A stretch of DNA of 29,860 nt from Pirellulaceae bacterium (GCA_013002105.1 JABDKS010000295.1:1-29860), one strand, 5' to 3'. Numbered from the stretch's first letter, positions 1-9,468 are shown. Notes: a model not told the origin generated them from the sequence alone. Made by a program: numbers and translations.

Positions 1-146
1 AGTTCTTTCTCAATGCCGAAGCACTGTCGTTTCGGATCACGGGCAATGCCGAAGGTGGCGGTGGCACGATGCAGGAAAAGGTGACTGATTCACCCAACGC
101 CAACGATGCCTTCGCAGAAGCCAGTGACGACGAAGCACCGTTCTAG
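1..146 (+). CDS. 3' end of an unidentified protein gene (5' truncated by window edge)
   Basis: An open frame enters from the left edge (codons in register with position 3) and ends at TAG 144-146, giving 47 visible residues. The visible tail reads FFLNAEALSFRITG, then a Gly-rich turn, then an acidic polar stretch ending DDEAPF. This looks like the last strand of a beta-rich domain followed by a disordered acidic C-terminus. The family cannot be named from this fragment. The gene converges on katG, with an inverted repeat between them. Confidence 0.6.
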   Translation, partial: FFLNAEALSFRITGNAEGGGGTMQEKVTDSPNANDAFAEASDDEAPF

Positions 147-193
147 TGCCACAACCGGTAATTGACCTTGATCAATGCAAGGTGGTTTTTACT

Positions 194-251
194 AGCTCGA
201 CGCGCAAGCGAGTGGGTTTTATCAGGGATTCACTCGCTTGCGCGTCGAGCT
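194..251. repeat. Perfect 21-bp inverted repeat between convergent genes (possible bidirectional terminator)
   Basis: Left arm 194-214 (AGCTCGACGCGCAAGCGAG plus TG) is exactly complementary to right arm 231-251, with a 16-nt loop. It lies between the end of the upstream plus-strand gene and the end of katG, so it could terminate transcription from both sides. The right arm is followed by no U-run, which makes a classical intrinsic terminator less certain. The arm resembles those of the inverted repeat at 19037-19114, so it may belong to a dispersed repeat family. Nothing else was seen in the rest of the 147-452 gap. Confidence 0.8.
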
Positions 252-452
252 TGTATCAAAGGTCAATTCCTGGTTTCAGTACTAGGTCTGGCGGACTGAC
301 TGCTGCGTTGTTTGACGCTCGGATACAGCTGTGGCGCATCGTTTGTTGCACAGGTTTCATGCTGACCCCGACAAAGAGAATCCTTCGTCAGGGTCATTGC
401 ATGAAACTGTCTAGTCGACCTAGACAGCAGACTTCATCGGAGAGCTGACCGC

Positions 453-2804
<2,352 letters not shown>

Positions 2805-2859
2805 CTATCCTGGGACGGGGTTGAAATTTGATTTCTGCGATGCAGGCGAACCAAGCTGT

Positions 2860-2878
2860 TCCGCCACATTATGGCGGA
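2860..2878. promoter_or_regulatory. Short perfect hairpin upstream of katG
   Basis: TCCGCCA at 2860-2866 and TGGCGGA at 2872-2878 are exact complements around the loop CATTA. The element starts 58 bp upstream of the katG ATG, a position compatible with an operator or a 5'-leader stem. The function is inferred from position only. Confidence 0.35.
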
Positions 2879-2957
2879 CTGGGAAGCCAAGGGACGATCG
2901 TTTATTGGACTTTAGCTATTTGAGCCAAAGCATTGTGCTGATGATGCCCCCCGACTT

Positions 2958-3002
2958 CGTGGCTGGAAACAGATGTCATGGCTCGAAATACATGGCTTGA
3001 AA
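2958..3002. repeat. Three degenerate 12-bp direct repeats
   Basis: CGTGGCTGGAAA (2958), CATGGCTCGAAA (2977) and CATGGCTTGAAA (2991) lie 19 and 14 bp apart in the divergent promoter region. A cluster of similar 12-mers could be binding sites for a regulator of either flanking gene. No known box was recognised. Confidence 0.35.
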
Positions 3003-3145
3003 CGATGGCAATCCTGTAGGAGACAACGCTGGTCTGGAACCGGGGCCTAAAGCGGAAGTGGCCGATTTTTGCCGATACTTTCTCGATCCCCCCTCGTTCC
3101 ATCTGTATCAAGTCATTTCTGTCAGTTCCAGCTTTGAGGAACAAG

Positions 3146-3478
3146 ATGCAACACATCTACGTGAACTGCGAATCGGGACATCGGATCAAGGCCGGTTCGA
3201 GCTTGCGGGGCAAGACGTTGCCATGTCCCAAGTGTCGCAAACCCGTCGTCATTGCCGAGGCAACCGATCCGCTTTCGGACACCGGCGTGATGCGAATTTT
3301 GGGCGATGCATCGCCGCTCCCGCGGGCCCCCCTGCCGATGCGAATGCAGCTTCGTCCTTGCCCGCAGTGTGAATGCGACGTACGCAAGGATGCCCCGATT
3401 TGTCAACATTGCCGTAGTTATATCGGTGCTTCGACCGATTACACTAAACGGCAGCAAGATCAACGCAGTACGTTTTGA
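3146..3478 (+). CDS. Double zinc-ribbon small protein carrying the SDTGVMRILGD motif
   Basis: A 110-aa protein of unknown function. An N-terminal knuckle (NCESGH around C8-H12, then CPKC at C27/C30) has the form common in planctomycete proteins that start with a Cys/His treble-clef-like ribbon. A second ribbon follows (CPQC at C72/C75, CQHC at C86/C89). Between them, residues 44-54 read SDTGVMRILGD, a motif repeated exactly in the next gene. A TTG 12 bp upstream is in frame, but GAGGA at 3136-3140 sits 5 nt before the ATG at 3146, so that start was chosen. It lies 108 bp upstream of its larger relative on the same strand, and the two are probably a duplicated pair. It is soluble, with no signal peptide or TM helix. 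The ligands suggest zinc binding; nucleic-acid or protein binding is possible but not shown. Confidence 0.8.
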   Translation: MQHIYVNCESGHRIKAGSSLRGKTLPCPKCRKPVVIAEATDPLSDTGVMRILGDASPLPRAPLPMRMQLRPCPQCECDVRKDAPICQHCRSYIGASTDYTKRQQDQRSTF

Positions 3479-3481
3479 AGC

Positions 3482-3526
3482 TGCAGTGAAATCAGTTGCC
3501 GTGAAATCAGATGCAGTACGATAAGT
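3482..3526 (+). repeat. Three tandem 15-bp repeats between the zinc-ribbon genes
   Basis: Copies are TGCAGTGAAATCAGT (3482-3496), TGCCGTGAAATCAGA (3497-3511) and a degenerate TGCAGTACGATAAGT (3512-3526). The first two match at 13 of 15 bases and the third matches the first at 11 of 15. The array begins 3 bp after the stop codon of the first zinc-ribbon gene and ends 60 bp before the next start. It may be replication slippage or binding sites. Confidence 0.5.
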
Positions 3527-3574
3527 TACGGCTTGGTAAGCGGAATCGGCTATGATCATGATTCTCTTGCTTTT

Positions 3575-3578
3575 GGAG
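3575..3578 (+). promoter_or_regulatory. Ribosome binding site GGAG supporting a TTG start
   Basis: GGAG lies 8 nt before the TTG at 3587. There is no in-frame ATG before residue 59, so this site decides the start of the zinc-ribbon/CBS gene. Confidence 0.6.
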
Positions 3579-3586
3579 TTTGAACG

Positions 3587-4369
3587 TTGTCGGCATCACC
3601 CACCGAATTTTTGACCACTGAATGTCCTAATGGCCACCGCGTTCGCGGCGATGTCGGGTGGGTCAATCGCGATGTCCGGTGTCCCCATTGCGACGCCGAA
3701 TTTACATTCAAGCGGCCAGATGACACTGCCGCTGTGGTCGTTGCACCCGATGGCTCCAAAATGAAAACCCGATCGTCCGTCAGCGATACCGGCGTGATGC
3801 GGATCTTGGGAGACTTCGCCAGCGCGGGGGAATTGGACGACGGCACCACGCGGCAGTGTTCCAGTTGCGGTGCGACTTACCCCAGCTACGTGCCCTCGTG
3901 CTACAGTTGCAATATCGAACTCGGTGCGCCGGTTCAAAGATCAGACGATTCGGAAAGCATTGACTTTCAAGCCGTCCAACCATTTCCATTCCAAGACGTC
4001 GGTGTGCGAAAGGTAATGCGTCCGAGAAAGGAAATCAGCTATCTGGATTTGAATACGACGCGTGACGAAATTCTCCGTCGTGCCAGAACCACGATCCATA
4101 CTCGCTATCCCGTATGCGATGGATCGCTCGAGGAACTAATCGGCCTCGTCCACATCGAAGACGTCGTGCTTGCCGATGAAACCGAATTTGACATCCAGAA
4201 GATCATTCGTCCTCTCGAATTGCTGCCTGAATCAATGCCCGTCAGTGAAGTTTTGGGACAATTACAAAAAAGCGGCGAGCCAATCGCCTTGGTCGTCGAC
4301 GAATACGGCACGGTCATCGGCATGGTCACGGTGAAAGATGTCCTGCTGAAACTAGACAAGAATACCTGA
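3587..4369 (+). CDS. Zinc-ribbon / CorC-type CBS-pair fusion protein
   Basis: A 260-aa soluble protein. An N-terminal ribbon (CPNGH at 13-17, CPHC at 32-35) is followed by SDTGVMRILGD (66-76), identical to the preceding gene. A four-Cys ribbon comes next (CSSC at 91-94, CYSC at 105-108). Residues about 140-258 form a tandem CBS pair of the kind found in CorC/HlyC-type proteins: VMRPRKEISYLDL, then YPVCDG and LIGLVHIEDV, then a second half ending VVDEYGTVIGMVTVKDVL. CBS pairs usually sense adenine nucleotides or ions. The DUF21 membrane domain and the C-terminal transporter-associated domain of CorC are both absent, so this is not a transporter. It starts at TTG with a GGAG site 8 nt upstream. 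It is probably a regulatory protein acting with, or derived from, the upstream zinc-ribbon protein. The CBS assignment is firm; the role is unknown. Confidence 0.85.
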   Translation: MSASPTEFLTTECPNGHRVRGDVGWVNRDVRCPHCDAEFTFKRPDDTAAVVVAPDGSKMKTRSSVSDTGVMRILGDFASAGELDDGTTRQCSSCGATYPSYVPSCYSCNIELGAPVQRSDDSESIDFQAVQPFPFQDVGVRKVMRPRKEISYLDLNTTRDEILRRARTTIHTRYPVCDGSLEELIGLVHIEDVVLADETEFDIQKIIRPLELLPESMPVSEVLGQLQKSGEPIALVVDEYGTVIGMVTVKDVLLKLDKNT

Positions 4370-4637
4370 TCCTACCGGCAGGCCTGGCTCGATACACCGC
4401 GCATCAACATGCCGCGCATCAACCCGAGTGCGTTAAAATGCGGTGCACCAACAGATCTAGACAGCCGGATCTGGGCAGTAGTCTTTCGGCGACCACGCAA
4501 GATTCTCGTCCGCCGTGTTGAGCAGAATAACCGTCGATTTCCAAGCAGCTGCGTCCGATCACATCGCGCGACGCACTGTGGATCGCTCGGGCCGCCAGCC
4601 TCGAAAACTGCAGGAACTTTGCCTTCCTTGTTTTCCG
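4370..4637. other. Convergent intergenic region with a short direct repeat
   Basis: This lies between the CBS gene (plus) and the His-rich gene (minus). The 12-mer CCGCGCATCAAC occurs at 4397-4408 and again at 4412-4423. Open frames here have no ribosome binding site or recognisable similarity. No convincing terminator hairpin was seen. Confidence 0.5.
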
Positions 4638-5309
4638 TCAAATGTTCCAGTGACCCGGGCGCTCGGTCGACTGAGTTGGACGACGCGACGTCCAAGGACT
4701 TGTCATTGGGATTCGCATTTCGTTTTGTGACGGACGCACCTGCTGCGGCAAAGTGGGAGGTGGCATCGGTGTCAGGTCGTCGTAATCGGGTGACCGCATC
4801 GGTGGAGTCGATGGGTCTTGACCGGGCAACCCTTGGTATTGGCTCGATGGTCCCCATGGTTGTCGACCGGATGGCTGATCTTGTGCTTGACCGTGTCCAT
4901 GATCGTGATTGCAGCGACCGTTGTGTCGGCGTCCGTGATCGGATTGCTGCAAGTCGCTCCGTGAGCGCGGAGCACCCCAGGGACTTTGATAGGCATATGC
5001 ATCGGGGGACTGCATCATGCGTCGGTCATACTCGCGACTGCGGTTAAACCGCGCTGAATCATAGGGCTGTTGACGAAAGGAATCTGATGATCGCGGACCT
5101 GTCCCGCCATAGTCGAGCGATCGCGGATCGACGTGACCGCCTGCGAAACCACCGTACTGCCGCGGCGGAATGTTGAAACGATTGTCGTATTGCTGTGCAC
5201 TGTGTCCCCCTTGGAACGCACCTCTGCACTCTGGACCGCAAACATGTTGGGCCGAAACGTGTGTCGCCGCCATCAATAATCCGCAACTAAGCAAAAGTCG
5301 AACCGGCAT
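4638..5309 (-). CDS. Secreted His/Gln/Pro-rich low-complexity protein
   Basis: A 223-aa protein of unknown function. The start MPVRLLLSCGLLMAA... was chosen because GGAGA lies 7 nt before this ATG and a textbook signal peptide follows, ending VSA-Q near residue 20. An upstream in-frame ATG would add 25 residues and hide the signal. The mature chain starts HVCGPECRG, a CxxxC pair, and is then almost all low complexity, rich in Gln, Ser, Pro, Gly, Arg and Asp. A His cluster (NHDHGHGQ, with HGRRHNGRC just before) lies in the middle. No folded domain is recognised. The His cluster and CxxxC could bind metal, and the composition suggests a disordered exported or surface protein. Composition alone supports these ideas. 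Confidence 0.65.
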   Translation of the reverse strand: MPVRLLLSCGLLMAATHVSAQHVCGPECRGAFQGGHSAQQYDNRFNIPPRQYGGFAGGHVDPRSLDYGGTGPRSSDSFRQQPYDSARFNRSREYDRRMMQSPDAYAYQSPWGAPRSRSDLQQSDHGRRHNGRCNHDHGHGQAQDQPSGRQPWGPSSQYQGLPGQDPSTPPMRSPDYDDLTPMPPPTLPQQVRPSQNEMRIPMTSPWTSRRPTQSTERPGHWNI

Positions 5310-5955
5310 TCGTTCTCTCCAAATGGGAAGTCGTTGTCGCTGAGCGGCAGACCGAGAACCGGCAACCGCACGATCAAATCGCACTGAATGGGGTACCCAA
5401 TAATAGAGCGGAAGTGTTTATTGCCAGGCTAAGTTGCCAAACACTTTCTGGTGCCCGTGAAGTGGAATCCGTTCAAGCGATCGGATTGTTTGTACGTTGG
5501 CGATCGAAGTCAACGCGACGACACAGGTAAGCGCAGAAACAGCAAGTGGACTTTCATCGTGCAACGCGCCGTGAAACCGATAGCGATCATCAACCCACCG
5601 CAAACAACGCGGAGCCGATGCCGTGTTCGTGACCGACAAAATATCTGGCCGAATAATCGCTTGCTTGCGGGACTCGTCAATTTCGCTGGTCTTGTAACGG
5701 ATACTGCTAACTCCGACAGATGCAACAACGTCGCGGGGCAGGTCAGCAGCCAGTGAACTTGCGCCGCTTGGCCAAACGTCGCGTTTCTCTATCGCAGTGC
5801 CGTCATCGAGCGACCGGTTGATTGAATGAGAAAGAAGCAGCGGCCGATAACGCATGCCGACCACGAATTCTTTGGTGGATTATGCAAGTGCGATCTGGCA
5901 TTGCGCGAAACACACTGACCGGTTGCAAGGATGATGCGTTAATACAAGTCGAGCG
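5310..5955. other. Gene-poor region upstream of the His-rich gene
   Basis: Open frames exist on both strands, but none has a recognisable domain or clear ribosome binding site. The longest is listed separately at 5418-5864. The first ~100 bases presumably hold the promoter of the His-rich gene. The 18-mer GATTGTTTGTACGTTGGC in this stretch (about 5484) matches 17 of 18 bases of a site on the minus strand near 7125-7142. Confidence 0.4.
5418..5864 (-). CDS. Doubtful hypothetical ORF (148 codons)
   Basis: An open frame with no recognised domain, signal peptide or good ribosome binding site. Alternative frames of similar quality exist on both strands over the same bases. The residue composition is not clearly protein-like in its first half. 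The second half (for example a hydrophobic stretch LAVSALTCVVAL) is more plausible. It is more likely a chance ORF or a decayed gene than a working one. Confidence 0.2.
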   Translation of the reverse strand: MVGMRYRPLLLSHSINRSLDDGTAIEKRDVWPSGASSLAADLPRDVVASVGVSSIRYKTSEIDESRKQAIIRPDILSVTNTASAPRCLRWVDDRYRFHGALHDESPLAVSALTCVVALTSIANVQTIRSLERIPLHGHQKVFGNLAWQ

Positions 5956-6675
5956 TCACAAGCCGGCCACGCCGAACAGTCGCCCGACGACAGCAGTGGC
6001 GGCCATTGCAAGAATGCCCCAGAACGTCACGCGAATGGCACCGACATGCATTTTGGATCCGCCGATCCAAGACGACGCAGCTCCCAACACAGCCAAGAGT
6101 AGAACCGTGACTGCGGAGACTAGCCCAACGAGACCGGCGGCCGGACTGATGAGTACGACACAGATGGGTACGACTGCACCGACAGCAAAACTTGCTGCCG
6201 AGGCCAGTGCGGCCTGAATCGGGCGAGCGGTGATCGTTTCGGAAATACCAATTTCATCACGGGCATGCGTGGCCAGAACGTCGTGCTCGGTCAGTTGGAC
6301 GGCAACCTGCTCGGCAAGGTGCACATCCAGTCCTCGCCGAACATAGATTTGCGTCAGTTCGTCAAGCTCGCGTTGCGGATGCTCCGTCAATTCTTGACGC
6401 TCTCGGTCCAGGTCGGCCGATTCCGTGTCGGCTTGCGAACTGACCGAAACATATTCACCCGCCGCCATCGACATCGCACCAGCAACCATCCCTGCCACGC
6501 CCGCCAATACCACACTCGATCGAGAAGCATCCGCGGCGGCAACACCGACAATCAAGCTGGCAGTAGAGACGATGCCGTCATTTGCTCCCAAAACGGCCGC
6601 GCGTAACCAACCCACACGATCGACACGGTGGTGTTCGACATGCCAATGCGGACCCATCGCCGGCGTTTCATTCAT
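5956..6675 (-). CDS. VIT1/CCC1-family Fe2+/Mn2+ transporter
   Basis: A 239-aa integral membrane protein of the vacuolar iron transporter family, which exports or sequesters ferrous iron and manganese. The first helix carries the family pattern LRAAVLGANDGIVSTASLIV (23-42), followed by a second helix with GAMSMAAGEYVSVSSQ. The hydrophilic middle (about 81-150, RERQELTEHP... TEHDVLATHARDE) corresponds to the cytoplasmic metal-binding helices, rich in Glu and His. Three hydrophobic segments follow to the C-terminus (about 157-180, 184-205 and 212-237), giving the five-helix layout. There is no ferritin-like domain of the MbfA kind. The ATG overlaps the stop of the upstream methyltransferase remnant as ATGA (6672-6675), so the two were once translationally coupled. 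Confidence 0.92.
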   Translation of the reverse strand: MNETPAMGPHWHVEHHRVDRVGWLRAAVLGANDGIVSTASLIVGVAAADASRSSVVLAGVAGMVAGAMSMAAGEYVSVSSQADTESADLDRERQELTEHPQRELDELTQIYVRRGLDVHLAEQVAVQLTEHDVLATHARDEIGISETITARPIQAALASAASFAVGAVVPICVVLISPAAGLVGLVSAVTVLLLAVLGAASSWIGGSKMHVGAIRVTFWGILAMAATAVVGRLFGVAGL

Positions 6676-7019
6676 GTTGTTTTTTGATCGGGGGAACGTA
6701 TCGCGACAAGAATCGCCACGGGCATCGTAAATAGATCGAACCGTTCGTTTTGAACCAATTCAAATCCTACGGCGTCAACCATCGTCTCGGCGTCGATCGG
6801 CTGGCAATCCACGATGTGTGGAAAATGAGTGTGCATCCATTTGTACGTTTTCTCCAGCGCGCTTTCTGTTTCGCTGCCACGCACCGTCGCCATACTCACC
6901 ACGCCCAAGCGACCCCCAGGCTTCTAAACGCGCCGAATCTCCGAAAGAACTGCTGGCATTTGCTCGACCGGAAACAGCTCCAACGTCAAGCTCAGTGTGA
7001 CGACATTGATGCTCGTATC
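6672..7019 (-). pseudogene. Remnant of a class I SAM-dependent methyltransferase with an in-frame amber codon
   Basis: Reading one frame on the minus strand from about 7019 gives INVVTLSLTLELFPVEQ, then EIRRV, a TAG at 6924-6926, then KPGGRLGVVSMATV and a C-terminal methyltransferase-like tail (KTYKWMHTHFPHIVDC ... MPVAILVAIRSP). In this family the post-motif-II segment usually reads RRVLKPGG, so TAG sits where Leu is expected; a single T-to-A change from TTG would explain it. Upstream of about 7019 the frame stays open to 7196, but it has no SAM-binding glycine motif, so the N-terminal half is lost or replaced. A shorter product starting at GTG/ATG codons after the TAG (6908) would lack the SAM site. 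The stop overlaps the VIT1-like start by 4 bp. The 7020-7220 stretch holds nothing recognised. Confidence 0.75.
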
Positions 7020-7220
7020 TCTACTTGGCAGCGGCTGGATTGGATGACGGGACGTTGCTCGCAACTCGGTTGTGTACGGAACAAAAATCGAACTCGCCAA
7101 CGACGAATTAGACCTCGCAGCAAGCCAACGTACAAGCAATCGCGGTGAATTCGGCTGGCCGGAGTATTTTCCAATAACGACATCGCTGGAATCCACTTAT
7201 GAAATTGTTTGCGTTGAAGC

Positions 7221-8282
7221 TTAGAACAAACTCATCTGCCCACTGCGATCAGTCGGTGGCGTAAACAAGTCGCAATTCAGGGGTTCGGACTCGATCGCCA
7301 ATGCGTACTTTTTTGCAAAAGTGCGAAACAGATCATGGATCGAATCGGCGCGTTGGCCGCTGCCACGCATGCGGCGGCCAAACTGGGTGTCGTTCATTTC
7401 GCCCGCTCGAACTTCGCGGACCTTGGCCAAGACTTTCGCTTCGGCCTCAGGTCGGACACGTGACAACCACTGACCGAATACCGGCTCCACGGCTCCGGGT
7501 AGTCGCAACATCACATAGCCCGCCGTGGTCGCTCCCGCGTCAGCAGCACGGTCGAGCAAAGTCGGAATTTCGTGATCATTCAGGCCAGGAATCACCGGCG
7601 CCGTCATGATCCGCACCGGCACGCCGGCATCGGATAATGTCTTGATCGCGCGAAAACGGGCTTCGGGCGAACTGGTTCGTGGCTCCATCACGCGAGCCAA
7701 TTGCGCGTCAAGCGTCGTGATGCTGATCGCAACATGGACCAACTGGTCCCGCGCCATCGCGGCAAGCAAATCGATGTCGCGCTCTATCAGCGCATTTTTC
7801 GTGATCACGCTGATGGGGTGTTTGCATTGTGCCATCAACTGCAAGATACCGCGTGTGATTTCTTTCTCTTTCTCGATCGGCTGATAAGGATCGGTGACAC
7901 CGGACATCATCATCGACTCAGGCTTCCAACGCGGGCGAGCAAGCCAATCTTTCAAAAGCGAAACCGCTCGTTCTTTGACAATGATCTTTGTCTCGAAATC
8001 AAGGCCCGCCGACATCCCTAGGTATTCATGCGACGGACGCGCGTAGCAATAACTGCAACCGTGTTCGCAGCCGCGATAGGGATTGATCGAATAGCGGAAC
8101 GGAATGTCCGGGCTGTTATTCTCGCTAACGATCGACTGCGACTGGTCGACCAGGAACTCTGTCTTGGGACGCAAGGGATCGTCGGCGAACGTTGGATCCG
8201 GTGCATCGAGTTCAACATGTACCGGATCGAACCGATTGGCCGCTTGGCTCTGCGCTCCACGGCCTCGAACCGGTTGATTCAT
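7221..8282 (-). CDS. PA0069-family radical SAM protein
   Basis: A 353-aa radical SAM enzyme. The 4Fe-4S motif is CEHGCSYCYARPSHEYLG (C72, C76, C79), preceded by SINPYRGC, as in the PA0069/Rv2578c-type family related to spore photoproduct lyase by fold. Further family features are GVTDPYQPIEKEKEITR, VITKNALIERDIDLL, SITTLDAQLARVMEPR and APVIPGLND. The physiological substrate of the family is not known; DNA repair has been suggested because of SplB similarity. The C-terminus ends in DRSGQMSLF. ATG with an AGAGA-type purine stretch upstream. It lies 61 bp downstream of the EF-hand gene on the same strand and could be the last gene of that operon. Confidence 0.9.
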   Translation of the reverse strand: MNQPVRGRGAQSQAANRFDPVHVELDAPDPTFADDPLRPKTEFLVDQSQSIVSENNSPDIPFRYSINPYRGCEHGCSYCYARPSHEYLGMSAGLDFETKIIVKERAVSLLKDWLARPRWKPESMMMSGVTDPYQPIEKEKEITRGILQLMAQCKHPISVITKNALIERDIDLLAAMARDQLVHVAISITTLDAQLARVMEPRTSSPEARFRAIKTLSDAGVPVRIMTAPVIPGLNDHEIPTLLDRAADAGATTAGYVMLRLPGAVEPVFGQWLSRVRPEAEAKVLAKVREVRAGEMNDTQFGRRMRGSGQRADSIHDLFRTFAKKYALAIESEPLNCDLFTPPTDRSGQMSLF

Positions 8283-8343
8283 TCTTTTTCTCTATCAGAG
8301 TGTGCTTGTGTGGACACGCACCAAATCGAAATTCGCTGATCGT

Positions 8344-9468
8344 CTATTCTTTGGCCAGATGTTTCGCTAATTCTTCGACGCTCAGCCGGACATCGTTGTT
8401 CAGATCGGCGGTCGCAAGTTTGCGTTTGCTCAGTTGCCCGCTGCCGTCGGGGTACTCGTGCGGCTCCATAAAAGTCGATCGGTCTCGGTCGAATCGAACC
8501 ATCAATCGTTTGGCCTCGGCAAGGTCTGTGTCATCAAAACCTTTCTGTTCTCGTTCCGATGCGATGGTCGATTGAATTTCCGCCAAGGTCACGAAGCCAT
8601 CCGAATCGGCGTCGTACTGCTCGAAGGTCTTCGCTTGGGTGTCACCGAGCCCAAAGATTCCCATGGTCATCTCTTTTTCGTCAATCTTCCCGTCACGATT
8701 GTGATCCGCCATTGCGATCAACTGCTTCGCTTTGACCGCATCGGATTTGCTCAACCCCGTCTCGCGGCGGTGTTTGGAGAACAAAATCGCTAACTCTGTT
8801 TGTGACAATTTTCCGTCGCCGTCGTCGTCATGTTGTTTCGCCTCGCGCGGCAGCTGAGCCGCAACCCATTCGTCCGCATTTAATTGGAAATCCTTGTCCG
8901 TGTCAAAACGCTTGATCGTGTTGACCGAACTCATATTGTCGACCGCTTCGATACCGAGTTCACGACGCAGCCCACGTTTGAACGCCAAGTCTCTAGCAAC
9001 TTCGAACAACGTGATAATTCCATTGTCGTTTTTGTCGTAATCTTCAGGACGCGTCGGCCAGCCTTTGGCAATTTCGGCTGGGTCGATCTGGCCGTTGCGA
9101 TTATCGTCTCGCCGTCGAATCATTGCTTGGGCATTATTGATATCGAACTGCGTGATGCCAAACTCGGCTCGCGCCGTGGCCCGCTGCAGAGCAACCTCCA
9201 GGTGTGTCAGCTTCGCATCCTTGTTGATGTCGAACTTTTTATAATCCTTGTGCCACGACAACTTCTTTCGTTCCTGCGAGTCGATGAATCCGTCGTCATC
9301 GAGATCAAAGATCGTCATCATTCGCGACGCTTCAAAAATATCTCGGTTGATTAGAATCAGCGAAGTGATCTCGATATCCTCGGTCGCCTCCTGCGACTTC
9401 ACGGACGACACGCTGCATGTGATTGCCAGAGAGGTCGCCACGATCAAACTGCTTTTACGAATCCACAT
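8344..9468 (-). CDS. Secreted protein with about ten EF-hand calcium-binding loops
   Basis: A 374-aa exported protein. The start MWIRKSSLIVATSLAITC was chosen because a signal peptide follows at once; a further in-frame ATG 90 bp upstream would bury it inside the preceding gene. The rest is EF-hand loops. Well-formed DxDxDG-type loops include DLDDDGFIDSQE, DDNRNGQIDPAE, DKNDNGIITLFE, DDDGDGKLSQTE, DHNRDGKIDEKE and DADSDGFVTLAE. Weaker ones are DINKDAKLTHLE, DTDKDFQLNADE, DRDRSTFMEPHE and DLNNDVRLSVEE. There is no enzymatic domain. It probably binds calcium in the periplasm or at the cell surface, perhaps as a structural or buffering protein. EF-hand proteins of this sort are abundant in planctomycetes. 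Its 5' end overlaps a possible small ORF (9455-9733), linking it to the upstream SMUG operon. Confidence 0.85.
   Translation of the reverse strand: MWIRKSSLIVATSLAITCSVSSVKSQEATEDIEITSLILINRDIFEASRMMTIFDLDDDGFIDSQERKKLSWHKDYKKFDINKDAKLTHLEVALQRATARAEFGITQFDINNAQAMIRRRDDNRNGQIDPAEIAKGWPTRPEDYDKNDNGIITLFEVARDLAFKRGLRRELGIEAVDNMSSVNTIKRFDTDKDFQLNADEWVAAQLPREAKQHDDDGDGKLSQTELAILFSKHRRETGLSKSDAVKAKQLIAMADHNRDGKIDEKEMTMGIFGLGDTQAKTFEQYDADSDGFVTLAEIQSTIASEREQKGFDDTDLAEAKRLMVRFDRDRSTFMEPHEYPDGSGQLSKRKLATADLNNDVRLSVEELAKHLAKE

Noticed and set aside
194..251. CRISPR-type repeat
   Set aside because: A single inverted pair with no regularly spaced direct repeats or spacers, and no cas genes in the window.
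4457..4558. Protein-like 33-residue minus-strand segment (contains ILLNTADENLAW) downstream of the His-rich gene
   Set aside because: No start codon, a stop on both sides and no family recognised. It could be a frameshifted tail of the His-rich gene, but no clean junction could be found.
4409..5047. 212-codon plus-strand frame and 161-codon minus-strand frame across the His-rich gene
   Set aside because: Neither has a start signal or a recognisable fold; the signal peptide and ribosome binding site support the other minus-strand frame.
6924..6926. TAG as a pyrrolysine or recoded codon
   Set aside because: The expected residue is a plain Leu in a common motif, the protein lacks its SAM-binding half, and no pyl genes are visible. 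A nonsense mutation is simpler.
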